Below are positions 36,102 to 45,161 of a stretch of DNA of 64,000 nt, in pieces. Origin of the DNA: Micromonospora cabrerizensis (GTDB taxonomy: Bacteria > Actinomycetota > Actinomycetes > Mycobacteriales > Micromonosporaceae); contig NZ_JAKKFI010000051.1 in the NCBI RefSeq assembly GCF_022230955.1, forward strand, positions 1-64,000, written 5' to 3'. The position numbers and the translations under genes are program-made. How positions within the stretch are numbered: position 1 is the stretch's first letter; every line of letters begins with the position of its first letter. Under the pieces are notes generated by a model that saw only the letters and a list, made by a program, of their open reading frames with translations, ran no database searches and was not told the DNA's origin.

Positions 36102-37213
36102 ACGCCCGACAGATCGACCCGCCGGAGCACCTGTACGCCGACGAGCTGGAGTTCCTGGCTGCCGCCGACCACGGACCCCGCCCGCCCGGTTGGCAGCTGA
36201 CTCCACAGGCGGTGGTGACGTTCATCGCCGGCTCCGCCGGCCGCCCCGTGCACGGGCCCGACGGGCGGCAGGTCACCGTCGCGCCGAAGTTCGTGGGGGA
36301 GCGGGCCCTCATCGAGCGGTGTGTCGTGACCCTGGCCGGTGAGCGGGGCCTGCTGCTCGTCGGCGAACCGGGCACCGCCAAGTCGATGCTGTCCGAACTG
36401 CTCGCCGCGGCCGTGTGCGGCACCAGCGCCCTGGCCGTGCAGGGTACGGCCGGCACCACCGAGGAACAGCTGCGCTACGGCTGGAACTACGCGCTCCTGC
36501 TGGCCAAGGGACCGTCCCGGGAGGCGCTGGTGCCCTCACCGGTGCTCACCGCGATGACCACCGGCGCGGTCGCCCGGGTCGAGGAGATCACCCGTTGCCT
36601 GCCCGAGGTGCAGGACGCGCTGGTGTCGATCCTGTCCGACCGGCGGTTGGTCCTTCCCGAACTCGCCGACGACCCGGTCGCCTACGCCGCTCCCGGCTTC
36701 TGCGTCATCGCCACGGCCAACCTGCGGGACCGGGGCGTGTCCGAGATGTCCGCGGCACTGAAGCGGCGGTTCAATTTCGAGGTGGTGCCTCCGATCGCCG
36801 ACTTCGACGCCGAGGTCGCTCTCGTCACCCGGCAGGCCCGCGCCACCGTGGAACGGGTCGGCGCCGCGTACACGGTGGACGAGGCGGTGCTGGAGACACT
36901 GGTGACCGCCTTCCGTGACCTGCGCACCGGCAGCAGCGTCGAGGGCTGGGAGGTGGAACGCCCGTCCTCGGTCATGAGCACCGCCGAAGCGGTCGCCGTC
37001 GCCGCGTCGATCGGCCTGTCCACCGCGTACCTGCCCGGACCGGACCCTCTGTCGCTGCTCCCCGGGCACCTGGTGGGCGTCGTGCGCAAGGACGACCCGG
37101 CCGACCACGCGCGGCTGTTGGCGTACTGGGACGGCGCCCTGCGCCGCCGCGCCGAGGCCGGCGGACGGATGTGGCGGCAGCTGTGGGAGCAACGCGATGT
37201 CCTCCGTGACTGA
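36098..37213 (+). CDS. MoxR-family AAA+ ATPase (YehL-like)
   Basis: A 371-residue AAA+ ATPase. Walker A GEPGTAKSMLSELL is near 88, Walker B region AVARVEEITRCLPEVQ near 156, sensor 1 FCVIATANLRDRG near 206, and the arginine-finger region MSAALKRRFNFEVVPP follows. MoxR ATPases act as metal- or protein-maturing chaperones, usually with a VWA partner. ATG 36098 overlaps the DUF4132 stop by four bases, so the two are coupled. No VWA gene follows here, unlike typical clusters. Confidence 0.9.
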   Translation: MNARQIDPPEHLYADELEFLAAADHGPRPPGWQLTPQAVVTFIAGSAGRPVHGPDGRQVTVAPKFVGERALIERCVVTLAGERGLLLVGEPGTAKSMLSELLAAAVCGTSALAVQGTAGTTEEQLRYGWNYALLLAKGPSREALVPSPVLTAMTTGAVARVEEITRCLPEVQDALVSILSDRRLVLPELADDPVAYAAPGFCVIATANLRDRGVSEMSAALKRRFNFEVVPPIADFDAEVALVTRQARATVERVGAAYTVDEAVLETLVTAFRDLRTGSSVEGWEVERPSSVMSTAEAVAVAASIGLSTAYLPGPDPLSLLPGHLVGVVRKDDPADHARLLAYWDGALRRRAEAGGRMWRQLWEQRDVLRD

Positions 37214-38273
37214 CGACGGCGCCGCTGGCGACCCGCGCGCCGCCGTCGCACGTCTCACCGACACCGGCCGGGTCACGCTGATCGGGGTGCGGCACCACTC
37301 GCCGGTGCTCGCCGCCGCGATCCCCGCCCTGCTGGAGGCGGCCGCCCCGGACGCGGTGCTGGTCGAGCTGCCCGCCGACATGCAGCCGTGGCTGACCTGG
37401 CTGGCGCACCCCGACACCCAGGCCCCGGTCGCGCTCGCCGCCGCCGACGGCGGCGAGGGCGGCCCGCTGGCGTTCTACCCGTTCGCCGACTTCTCCCCCG
37501 AGTTGGCCGCGCTGCGGTGGGAAGGCCGCTCGTGGCATGAGGAACCCGCCGCAGCCCTCTGGCGGGAGCCGATCCCCGACCAGGCTGCCCGCTGGCTGAA
37601 GACCCTCCGCCTCCCCCGACCCGAGCGTCCCGCCGGACACGACCTCGCCTTTCTCGACGGTGTCGTCACCGCCGACCAACGAGGTCCACTCCTGCGGACA
37701 CCACACCTGCCGGAGCCAGTCGTCGTCCTCGCTCCGCACGACGATCCGGTGCTCCCGTATGTCGCGAACCTGCGTCTGCTCGCCGCCCATGCCGCTGGCC
37801 TGCCGGTCCGGATGATCGGGCGCTTCTACGGACCCCGCCAGGTGCACGGTCTCGCCATTGCCGCGCCTTGGCTGTCGGACCGCTTCGGTGGACACGTCGA
37901 CCTTGGTATCGACCACCTGCAGCGCGCAGACCTACCCGACGCCGCGACCACGGAGCCTTCCGGCACCGACCAACCGCAACCGCCGCTGCATCTCCTCGCC
38001 CACCACCTGCAACGGGTTGTCGCCGCTGGCCGCGCCGCGCTGGTGCCGGACGTCGACCGGGACGCGCAGTTGCTGCTGGATGCCCAACTGCCGACAGCCG
38101 CATTCGTGCTGCGCGAACTACGGCGCGCGGGCCACCGACGGAGCCGCGATGCGTTCGGCCGCTTGAACCAGCAGGACTCCACCAGTCTCGCGGTGGCCTG
38201 GCTGACCGCTGCGACCTATCACCACGCTGCGACGGCAGCCGCAACCGCAGGGTCATGGCAATCGCGTGGGTGA
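37197..38273 (+). CDS. truncated DUF5682 N-terminus joined to unrelated tail
   Basis: Residues about 1-115 match the start of DUF5682 proteins (YehM-like): VTLIGVRHHSPVLAAAIPAL, then PDAVLVELPADMQPWLTWLA and FYPFADFSPELAALRW. Full family members exceed 700 residues, and the expected continuation after ALRW is absent. Instead an in-frame stretch of about 230 residues follows (HDDPVLPYVANLRLLAAHAA, RFYGPRQVHGLAIAAPWLSD) that I do not recognise. It reads as a chimera formed by deletion between two genes. The start overlaps the MoxR gene by 17 bp. The HHSP motif is probably part of an EreA/ChaN-like active site, incomplete here. Confidence 0.65.
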   Translation: MSSVTDDGAAGDPRAAVARLTDTGRVTLIGVRHHSPVLAAAIPALLEAAAPDAVLVELPADMQPWLTWLAHPDTQAPVALAAADGGEGGPLAFYPFADFSPELAALRWEGRSWHEEPAAALWREPIPDQAARWLKTLRLPRPERPAGHDLAFLDGVVTADQRGPLLRTPHLPEPVVVLAPHDDPVLPYVANLRLLAAHAAGLPVRMIGRFYGPRQVHGLAIAAPWLSDRFGGHVDLGIDHLQRADLPDAATTEPSGTDQPQPPLHLLAHHLQRVVAAGRAALVPDVDRDAQLLLDAQLPTAAFVLRELRRAGHRRSRDAFGRLNQQDSTSLAVAWLTAATYHHAATAAATAGSWQSRG

Positions 38274-38345
38274 CCTCGACTCGATGTCGACGGTGTGCGG
38301 CAACTTCGGCAGGTCGATCTCAATCGCGTCGCGTAGTGAGCGGGC

Positions 38346-39608
38346 TCAGACCCGGGTGATCCGCACCGCGTCGGCGACGACGAACCCGGTGCCGCTGGTC
38401 CAGCGGCTCACACCGACTCTGTTGCCCGTGCCCGCCGCCAGGGTGAATACGCCGATCGACGCCCACCGGCCGCCGTTGATTCGCTGGTTGACGGAGATGG
38501 TCTTGCTTCCGGTGGTGGTCGCCACGACATAGGGCGTCTGGTTGTTGTAGCCCGCGTCGGCGGGGTACCAGACCGAGATCTCGTAGCTTCCGGTCGTCGG
38601 GATGGTCGACCGGTACCAGGCGACGTCGCTGGACGTCACTGGGGTGGCGAACCGGTAGTCGGTGCCGAACCGTTGGGCGGAGTAGGCCGACGTGCCCCAG
38701 TCGCTGCTCGCCGTGAACCCTCCCGAGCTGCTGTTGTCGATGGTCGCGGTCCACTGCTGCGGCGGGGTCGGGGTGACTGTCACGTCGAGGTAGTTGCGGT
38801 CGATGGTCATCGTCACGCCGCCCCACGTCTCGGTGACGTTGCCGGCGTACTGGTGCAGGCGCTGGTGGTTCGCGTAGTGATCGTCGGCGCAGTAACTTCC
38901 GGCGTCCGTGTCAGCCACGCCGTTCCACCAGGCGATCCAAATCTGGTCGAGTCGCGTGTAGTTCGGGTTGTCGTACGCGTCGCAGACGTCCTTGATGCCG
39001 GAGGTGCCGCTGGAGTACATGCCGGCGAGGTACCCGCGTACGTGCAGTTGCTCGGTCCAGCCGGACAGGAACGACAGGACGGCGGCTCGGCACGACGTGT
39101 TCGACGGGTACTGCTCGATGTCGTTGTAGATGGTGCTCGTACTGCCGATGCCCAGGGCCTGGGCGGCAGTCGCGGCGCTGTTCGCCGCGGCGACGCCCTG
39201 TGACCGGGCGGTTCTGGGGTCGGCGGACATCTTGGGGGCGCGGGTGCCGCACGGTGCCTGGTATCCCAGTTCGATGGGGAGGAGCCGCCATCCGTTACTG
39301 GTCTGGTTGGCAACCCAGGTCGCGGTGAGGTTGGGCTGGGCGCAGGAGCGGCTGTCGCCGCTGATGTAGATGCCGATCGCGCCGTACGGCGAGCTGGCCC
39401 GCCACGTGTCCATCGCGGCCTGCGACGGGGCGGTGCAGGTGTCGAATCCTCGGCCGGTGAAGGTGCCGGGTTGCGGGCCGGCGGCCGACAGCGTCACAGC
39501 GGTCGGGGCCTGCGCGATCGTCGCGGCCGCGGCAACCGGAACGGTCGGCGCCACGAGCCCTGCGGCAACGGTGAGACCCACCAGACACCCGGCAACGGTC
39601 CTCGTCAT
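38346..39608 (-). CDS. secreted DUF1906 glycoside-hydrolase-like protein with golvesin C-terminal domain
   Basis: A 420-residue exported protein. The signal peptide starts at ATG 39608 (MTRTVAGCLVGLTVAAGLV, AAAA cleavage). The first 230 residues are the DUF1906 GH25-like barrel: GRGFDTCTAPSQAAMDTW, GAIGIYISGDSRSC, WRLLPIELGYQAPC, TIYNDIEQYPSNT and IWIAWWNGV. The C-terminal 125 residues form a golvesin/Xly-type binding domain (IDNSSSGGFTASSDWGTSAY, YRFATPVTSSDVAWYRSTIP, GGRWASIGVF, VADAVRITRV). Probably acts on peptidoglycan or another surface glycan (Rv2525c-like). Catalytic Asp/Glu are suggested by FDT and NDIE. Confidence 0.85.
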   Translation of the reverse strand: MTRTVAGCLVGLTVAAGLVAPTVPVAAAATIAQAPTAVTLSAAGPQPGTFTGRGFDTCTAPSQAAMDTWRASSPYGAIGIYISGDSRSCAQPNLTATWVANQTSNGWRLLPIELGYQAPCGTRAPKMSADPRTARSQGVAAANSAATAAQALGIGSTSTIYNDIEQYPSNTSCRAAVLSFLSGWTEQLHVRGYLAGMYSSGTSGIKDVCDAYDNPNYTRLDQIWIAWWNGVADTDAGSYCADDHYANHQRLHQYAGNVTETWGGVTMTIDRNYLDVTVTPTPPQQWTATIDNSSSGGFTASSDWGTSAYSAQRFGTDYRFATPVTSSDVAWYRSTIPTTGSYEISVWYPADAGYNNQTPYVVATTTGSKTISVNQRINGGRWASIGVFTLAAGTGNRVGVSRWTSGTGFVVADAVRITRV

Positions 39609-39770
39609 CGCCACCCCCTGAAGAAAGAAACCTAGCCGAGAAGCGGACAGCACGAAAGATTTCTACCACGAATCGACGAGCGGCAATAGGTGCGCGAGGC
39701 GTCCTGGCGCGGTCGTGACCATCGAGTACGTTGGCTGCGAGTCGATCTGGCGATGGTGGACGGAGGCCGC

Positions 39771-41384
39771 GTGGCCGGGAAACACCGATCGTGGTGGGGC
39801 TGGGGGAACGTCGAGGACGCGGTCATCGGCGCGGAGGCCACGGCGCTCGAAGACCGAGTGCGTCCGCTGTTGCCCAACGCCGACCTGACCGAACACCTCG
39901 CGCCGCCGGTGGCCGAACTCGGCTTGCGCCCGCCGCGGATCGATCCGCCCACGTCGCTCGCCCGGCTGTGTTCGGTGGACCCGGCCGACCGGGCTGCGCA
40001 CACCCACGGCAAGGCGTTCCGGGATGTCGTCCGCAATCTGCACGGGGATGTCCGCGACCCACCGGACCTGGTGGTCCGGCCGGTGACCGAGCAGGACGTC
40101 CTCGACGTGCTGGACTGGTGCGCGGGGCGGAACGTCGCGGTGATCCCCTACGGCGGCGGCTCGTCAGTGGTCGGCGGTGTGGAGCCGCGGCTCGGTGATG
40201 CCTATCCAGCGGCGATCAGTCTCGACCTGGGGCGCCTCGACCGGGTGCTGGAGGTGGACACGACCAGCCGGGCGGCCCGCATCCAGGCTGGCGTGTTCGG
40301 CCCGGCGCTGGAGAACCAGCTCCGGCCGTATGACCTCAGTCTGCGGCACTTCCCGCAGTCGTTCGAGTTTTCCACCCTGGGCGGCTGGTTGGCCACCCGC
40401 GCCGGCGGCCACTACGCCACCGTGCTCACCCACATCGACGACCTGGTGGAGTCCATGCGGGTGGTAACCCCGGCGGGTACAAGCCAGTCGCTGCGGCTCC
40501 CCGGCTCCGGAGCCGGGCCGTCCCCGGACCGACTGTTCCTCGGGTCCGAGGGCGCACTCGGCGTCATCACCGAGGCGTGGATGCGGCTGCAGGACCGGCC
40601 CCGCTGGCGGGCGGGCGCCACGGTGCACTTCTCCGACTACGACGAAGCGGTGGCCGCCACACGGGTCATCGCCCAGTCCGGTCTGTACCCGAGCAACTGC
40701 CGGCTGCTCGACCCGGCGGAGGCGCTCCTCAACGCCGGCGTCGCCACCACCGGTGGTGTGCTCGTTCTCGGGTTCGAGTCCGCCGACCATCCGGTCGCCC
40801 CGGGGCTGGACCGCGCCGTCGAGCTGTGCCGCGACCACGGCGGTACCCTGCCAGAGGCATCCCGCGGCGACGACCGGACCGGCCCACGGAAGGGGCCCGC
40901 CGCCGCCTGGCGGTCAGCGTTCCTGCGGATGCCGTACCAGCGTGACGCGCTTGCCGCCCGGTCGATGATCGTGGAAACGTTCGAGACCGCCTGCACCTGG
41001 AGCCAATTCCCCGCCCTACGTGCTGCTGTGCATGACGCGGCCGGCGAGGCGCTCCGCGCCGTCGCCGCGACCGGTGTGGTCACCTGCCGCTTCACGCACG
41101 TCTACCCGGACGGCCCCGCGCCCTACTTCGGCGTGTACGCCACCGGTCGCTGGGGCTCCACCGTCGCCCAGTGGGACCAGATCAAACAGGCCGTCTCCGA
41201 CGCGCTGCTCGCCGCCGGCGGCACCATCACCCACCACCAAGCCGTCGGCCGCGACCACCGACCGTGGTACGACCGACAGCGTCCGGACCCGGTCGCGCTC
41301 GCACTGCGCGCCGCCAAGAGCGCGCTCGACCCGTCCTGGATCCTCAACCCCGGCGTCCTCGTCGATCCCGCCGCTCGACGTTGA
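39771..41384 (+). CDS. FAD-linked oxidase, alkyldihydroxyacetonephosphate synthase-like
   Basis: A 537-residue flavoprotein of the VAO/PCMH superfamily. The FAD-binding segment is VIPYGGGSSVVGGVEP near 128, with PQSFEFSTLGGWLATRAGGH near 205 and FLGSEGALGVITEAWMRLQD near 258. The C-terminal HHQAVGRDHRPW corresponds to the HHHGxG loop of AGPS, and DPSWILNPGVLVDP is the usual end. The start GTG 39771 has GGAGG four bases upstream, better than the upstream ATGs. In actinobacteria such paralogues rarely make ether lipids; glycerol-derived or hydroxy acid oxidation is an alternative. Confidence 0.85.
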   Translation: MAGKHRSWWGWGNVEDAVIGAEATALEDRVRPLLPNADLTEHLAPPVAELGLRPPRIDPPTSLARLCSVDPADRAAHTHGKAFRDVVRNLHGDVRDPPDLVVRPVTEQDVLDVLDWCAGRNVAVIPYGGGSSVVGGVEPRLGDAYPAAISLDLGRLDRVLEVDTTSRAARIQAGVFGPALENQLRPYDLSLRHFPQSFEFSTLGGWLATRAGGHYATVLTHIDDLVESMRVVTPAGTSQSLRLPGSGAGPSPDRLFLGSEGALGVITEAWMRLQDRPRWRAGATVHFSDYDEAVAATRVIAQSGLYPSNCRLLDPAEALLNAGVATTGGVLVLGFESADHPVAPGLDRAVELCRDHGGTLPEASRGDDRTGPRKGPAAAWRSAFLRMPYQRDALAARSMIVETFETACTWSQFPALRAAVHDAAGEALRAVAATGVVTCRFTHVYPDGPAPYFGVYATGRWGSTVAQWDQIKQAVSDALLAAGGTITHHQAVGRDHRPWYDRQRPDPVALALRAAKSALDPSWILNPGVLVDPAARR

Positions 41385-41425
41385 CGAGGTCGGCACGTTC
41401 GGGCGGGGTGGGGGAGAATCGACTC

Positions 41426-41923
41426 ATGTTTGTCATCAAGGAGCGGTTCTTCTCGATCGGCGACGACTTCGACGTGCTCGACGAGCACGGCACCAAGGTC
41501 TTCCACGTCGACGGCAAGGTGCTCAGCGTGCGCAACAAGGTCGTCATCGAGGACGCGGGCGGTCATGAGGTCGCCACGCTGCACCGGCACCTGGTGGCGC
41601 TGCGTCCCACCTACGAGATCCGGATCGGCGGCGAGAAGGCCGCAGAGGTCCGCAAGAAACTGCTCACGCCGTTCCGCGACAAGTTCACCATCGACGTGCC
41701 GGGGCCCGGTGACCTGGAGATGAAGGGTGACCTGCTCGACCACGAGTACGTGATCGAACGCGACGGCACCGAGGTGGCCTCGGTCTCCAAGCGGTGGCTG
41801 ACGATCCGGGACACCTACGCCGTGCGGGTCGCCGCTGGCGTCGACCCGCTGCTCATTATCGGCAGCGTCCTCGCGCTCGACCTGGCGATGGACCGCGACA
41901 AGAAGAAGAACGACGAGGACTGA
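41426..41923 (+). CDS. LURP-one-related (LOR/tubby-like) protein
   Basis: A 165-residue LURP-one family protein with a tubby-like beta barrel. MFVIKERFFSIGDDFDVLDE, then GKVLSVRNKVVIEDAGGHEV and IDVPGPGDLEMKGDLLDHEY give the repeated beta-hairpin signature. The C-terminus has the central hydrophobic helix (DPLLIIGSVLALDLAMDRD) that in tubby folds runs through the barrel. Likely phosphoinositide or membrane-lipid sensor or scramblase-like role; known for the family only by structure. Confidence 0.85.
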   Translation: MFVIKERFFSIGDDFDVLDEHGTKVFHVDGKVLSVRNKVVIEDAGGHEVATLHRHLVALRPTYEIRIGGEKAAEVRKKLLTPFRDKFTIDVPGPGDLEMKGDLLDHEYVIERDGTEVASVSKRWLTIRDTYAVRVAAGVDPLLIIGSVLALDLAMDRDKKKNDED

Positions 41924-41989
41924 CCTCTGGGCGGCCGACGACGGCCTCGACAGGCCGGCCCGGAGCAGCCTGCGGCGTTACCGGCTGTG

Positions 41990-42264
41990 GGGCGGGTTGT
42001 TGTGGTTGAGGTGGGACCGGTCGGTGTCGCGGCGGGTCAACACGTCGTAACCTGGCTCCCGCGAGACCTCGACGAGGCCCCGGTCGTGGCCTCCGCCCGG
42101 CGCGGACTGGTCGTGCAGGGCGTCTCCCCGGTACCGGCTGCACCCCGCCGGACCCGGCCCGCTGATCTTCGGCTACGCCACCCTCACCGAACGCACCATC
42201 GCCCGGGGGAGTGGAAGCCCTTGCCGACGCGGTCGCAGAGGTCCGTGCGCAGGTCTGCCGCTGA
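41990..42264 (+). pseudogene. C-terminal remnant of a MocR/PdxR-type regulator
   Basis: Fragments in shifted frames read GVAAGQHVVTWLPRDLDEAP, then YRLHPAG, then GPLIFGYATLTERTIARG, then VEALADAVAEVRAQVCR and a stop. This is the C-terminal end of the aminotransferase-like half of MocR (GntR-HTH/PLP) regulators. The N-terminal HTH and most of the aminotransferase domain are absent. At least two frameshifts are needed, one beside a GGGGG run near 42208-42212. Not functional as it stands. Confidence 0.65.
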
Positions 42265-42354
42265 TGGTGTCCAGGCTGGCAGTTCGCCTGAGCGCCTGGA
42301 CATGGTGTAGTGCGGGCGTGATGCTCTGAATCATGGCTGAGAGCAGAAAGGCCG

Positions 42355-42727
42355 ATGGGGCGTAGGCGTCCGGGCGCTGTGCGCGCCCTTGGCGGAGCGC
42401 CTGAGCAGAGGCTCGCCGACCGCATCCGGCTGCCGGACATGCCGCCCAGGGTGGCCGCAGAGCTTCGACGACGCAGGTTGGATCGGTCGTTCGCCTCCGC
42501 ATATCGATCGTGGCGATCGTCTGTCTACAAGCGCGGCGCGTACAGCACGGACAGTCCGCACTATGGCTGCCCCTGTTGTGGGCCCAGTGATCCGCGTGAC
42601 CGACTGGACTGGGTCTTGGAGGAAATGCCGGCGTGGTCTCGCGGGGGCGCTGATCCGGCTCATCGCTCCCCTGGACCGCCAGTATCGAGCGATCAGCTGG
42701 CCGAATCCCACCGCACCGCTGACCTGA
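42355..42727 (+). pseudogene. frameshifted small hypothetical gene
   Basis: Frame one reads RLPDMPPRVAAELRRRRLDR, then HYGCPCCGPSDPRDRLDWVL and EEMPAWSR. At a GGGGG run (42643-42647) the sense continues in another frame as ALIRLIAPLDRQYRAISWPN and ends PTAPLT at 42727. The combined protein of about 120 residues with a CxCC motif looks like a conserved small actinobacterial protein of unknown function. As it stands the reading frame is broken. Confidence 0.55.
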
Positions 42728-42884
42728 CCGTGGTGGTGGCGACGTGTTCGCTGAGGATCGACGTTCTAGATGGGGACAACCTGGGTGACGACGGGCACGA
42801 GCAAGGGCCGATGTCCCTCGACGGCATCAGAGACACCGTGCCGGGCCCTGGATTGGTCAGTGGACGAGGCAGGGGCAGGATCAG

Positions 42885-43391
42885 GTGGTGACTTCTTCCT
42901 GGCCTACGTGGGATGAGTGGCTGAGGACTCTGCCGCCGGACGTCCGCGATTCTGCTGCATCCCTCGCGGAGAGGTTCAAGGAGCTTGGAGCCCACGACCC
43001 GGAGGAGTGGGCCCGGTCGGAGATCAGCGAGAACATTCCGCAGCTGGCTCGGTTCATGGTGTTGCGTGCCCTGTGGCGGGACGCGATATCCCCGTGGTTG
43101 GATGCCAGTGCTCTGTGCGACGTGGCGGCCGCGCGGCGGCTGATTGCGGCAGGCGCGGATCCCCACGATGTGCTGCTGGTCGCGCGAGTTGGAGCGTACG
43201 AGGCGGTCGTCGCCGCAGTGTGCATCCTCGACGAGGGCGGCGACCCGAACGCGCGAGAGAGCGACCCTGGCTGGCACCTGGTCGAGACCGACGCGGAGTG
43301 CAATCCGACGGGCCGTGAGATCGGGGGGCTCCATGAGTCTCTGGGGGAGACGGACCCGGCCGGCGACAAGCGTGTCGATCTGTGGGAATGA
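42885..43391 (+). CDS. hypothetical protein with ankyrin-like segment
   Basis: A 168-residue soluble, acidic protein. Residues 82-125 (AAARRLIAAGADPHDVLLVA, LDEGGDPNARESDPGWHLVE) look like two weak ankyrin-type helical pairs. Starts at tandem GTG codons (42885 and 42888) after an AGGGGCAGG ribosome site. No enzymatic motif. It sits in a run of small genes next to decayed sequence, as many immunity-like genes do. Confidence 0.6.
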   Translation: MVTSSWPTWDEWLRTLPPDVRDSAASLAERFKELGAHDPEEWARSEISENIPQLARFMVLRALWRDAISPWLDASALCDVAAARRLIAAGADPHDVLLVARVGAYEAVVAAVCILDEGGDPNARESDPGWHLVETDAECNPTGREIGGLHESLGETDPAGDKRVDLWE

Positions 43392-43676
43392 CAGGTCCCG
43401 GCTTCCGGGACAGGCGCTGCAGTCTCTGAGGTTCGGACCGAGGCGCTGGCTGTGCTCGATCCATGCCGAACCAGTAGCCAACATAGCCATCACCGGCACA
43501 TCAGCAGCCGCGAAAGCCTGACACTCGCCGCTCGTCAGCCGGCCGCCGTTACTGCTCGCGCGGGGATCAAGCAGATTCCCCAGTTGACAGTGCGAGTTCG
43601 ATTCCCTTCACCCGCGTCACCGTGAGGCCCCCAGCTCAGGGCATGTTCCCGATTGTCACAGTGGGAGGGGACACTG
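43392..43676. other. intergenic region with tRNA-3'-end-like sequence
   Basis: No gene seen. At about 43597-43616 the sequence GTTCGATTCCCTTCACCCGC resembles the T-arm and acceptor of a tRNA, but its T-stem does not pair and no other tRNA arms are found. It could be a relic of an attachment site or chance. Confidence 0.3.
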
Positions 43677-44297
43677 ATGGCCGTGGACGTGGATGGGTTC
43701 TGGCAGGTTGTGGAGCGGGCACGAACGGCGGCCGGCCCAGCGGCAGACCGAGCCCGCGAAGATGGTCAGCCGAGCGCGGTGGCTGAGATGCTTGTGGAAG
43801 AGCTGAGCCAGCTTGCGCTGCCGGACATAATCGCCTTCGATCGTCTGCTCGACGAGGTGCTCGACCAGGTCGACAACTGGGACACCTGCGCGGCATGTTG
43901 GGTCATCGAGCATGGGTTTCTGTCCGACGACGGGTTCTCCGACTTCCGGGCAGGCCTCGTCGGCCTAGGCAGGAGCGCCTTCGAGGCAGTGGTCAGCCGA
44001 CCGGACTCACTCGCCGACCACGATGCGGTTCGAGAGATCAGTGCTTCGAACGGGCAGAATCTCTGGATCGGTGATGAAGAACTTCTGTTCGCGGCGCAGA
44101 AGGCATATGCGCGTCGGACCGGCGACGATGACGCGTTTTGGGACGCCGCCGACGCTGTGGAGTCGGAATTCCCTGAGCCGACCGGCAACCCGAAGCCCGC
44201 GGACGACCGCTGGGATCTTCGCGACGAAGACGAGTGGCGACGCCGTCTACCCAGACTCGCCTCTCTGTTCCTCGCCCACCGGCTTGCGCCGAAGTAG
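43677..44297 (+). CDS. DUF4240-domain protein
   Basis: A 206-residue cytoplasmic protein beginning MAVDVDGFWQVVERARTAAG, followed by LSQLALPDIIAFDRLLDEVL and WVIEHGFLSDDGFSDFRAGL with the conserved DF..FR pattern of DUF4240. ATG 43677 has GGGAGGGG upstream. The family is common among small, patchily distributed actinobacterial genes and has been discussed as immunity-like, but function is not known. Confidence 0.75.
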   Translation: MAVDVDGFWQVVERARTAAGPAADRAREDGQPSAVAEMLVEELSQLALPDIIAFDRLLDEVLDQVDNWDTCAACWVIEHGFLSDDGFSDFRAGLVGLGRSAFEAVVSRPDSLADHDAVREISASNGQNLWIGDEELLFAAQKAYARRTGDDDAFWDAADAVESEFPEPTGNPKPADDRWDLRDEDEWRRRLPRLASLFLAHRLAPK

Positions 44298-44403
44298 TCC
44301 CTGTACCGGCCGTGACGAGGCGTTGTGCGGCCTAGAACGTCACGCAGGTCCTGACACCAGAGTGTCACGTAGGTCCGGGCGCGTGTACTCGATCATTGAG
44401 GTT

Positions 44404-45159
44404 ATGCGTCACGTCCTGGACGATCCTTCGGGGTTGTCGCCGAGAGCCACCCGCTTCCTCCGACATGCCGCGGAGCGAACGTCGATCGACCTGTCGGATG
44501 GACCTACGACGGACGAGCTCCGGCCGCTGCTGCGGCGGCTGCCAGGCGTGGACGTCGAGGCGACGCTGGCCCTGTTTCGGCGAACCGCGGCTCGATACGG
44601 GGGGCTGCGTTATCGCAGCCTCGCCTGGTCGTTCGAAGAGACCGTCACGTTCGTACCGGTCCCGTGGGCAGCAGACGACTACGGCCGCGAGGACCGGGAC
44701 GCGATGGCCGACCTCATTGAGCACGACGTCGCGCACCCGTACGCGATCTGGCTGCGTGGCGGCGGCACCGTGGTGTACTGCTTCGCGGGTCCCCAATCGC
44801 CGCCGCTGGTGCCCGTTTTCCCTAACGTCGACGCCCTGCTCGAAGCCGAGGCGCTCTACCAAGAGTGCGCAACGTGGATCCCGGTATCGCTGGACGACGC
44901 GCCTGGTCTGGCAGCGGTCGAGGCACACGCGGCGCGCCTGACCCTGATGCGCGAGGCGTGTGGATACACCGAGCGCTGGTGGGAGCAAGACGGCTTCCGG
45001 CTACACGTCTGGAAGACGTTCGCTGCCGTGTTTCCCGGCGCTGGTGCCCGATGGGCAGTGTGGGCCCGCAACCGTGCTGGTGAGCGGGCCGCCCGATCCT
45101 TCCTTTCCCAGGTAAAGGACGGGCGGTCGTTCCTTCGGAACGCAGAGGTCGAGCTGTAG
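44404..45159 (+). CDS. hypothetical protein
   Basis: A 251-residue soluble protein. Ordered alpha/beta sequence: LSPRATRFLRHAAERTSIDL, then FRRTAARYGGLRYRSLAWSF, WLRGGGTVVYCFAG and PNVDALLEAEALYQECATW. No recognised motif; the beta-rich core with IEHDVAHPYAIW looks SUKH-like in style only. TTGAGG precedes ATG 44404. Possible immunity protein by context, not by homology. Confidence 0.6.
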   Translation: MRHVLDDPSGLSPRATRFLRHAAERTSIDLSDGPTTDELRPLLRRLPGVDVEATLALFRRTAARYGGLRYRSLAWSFEETVTFVPVPWAADDYGREDRDAMADLIEHDVAHPYAIWLRGGGTVVYCFAGPQSPPLVPVFPNVDALLEAEALYQECATWIPVSLDDAPGLAAVEAHAARLTLMREACGYTERWWEQDGFRLHVWKTFAAVFPGAGARWAVWARNRAGERAARSFLSQVKDGRSFLRNAEVEL

Positions 45160-45161
45160 GG

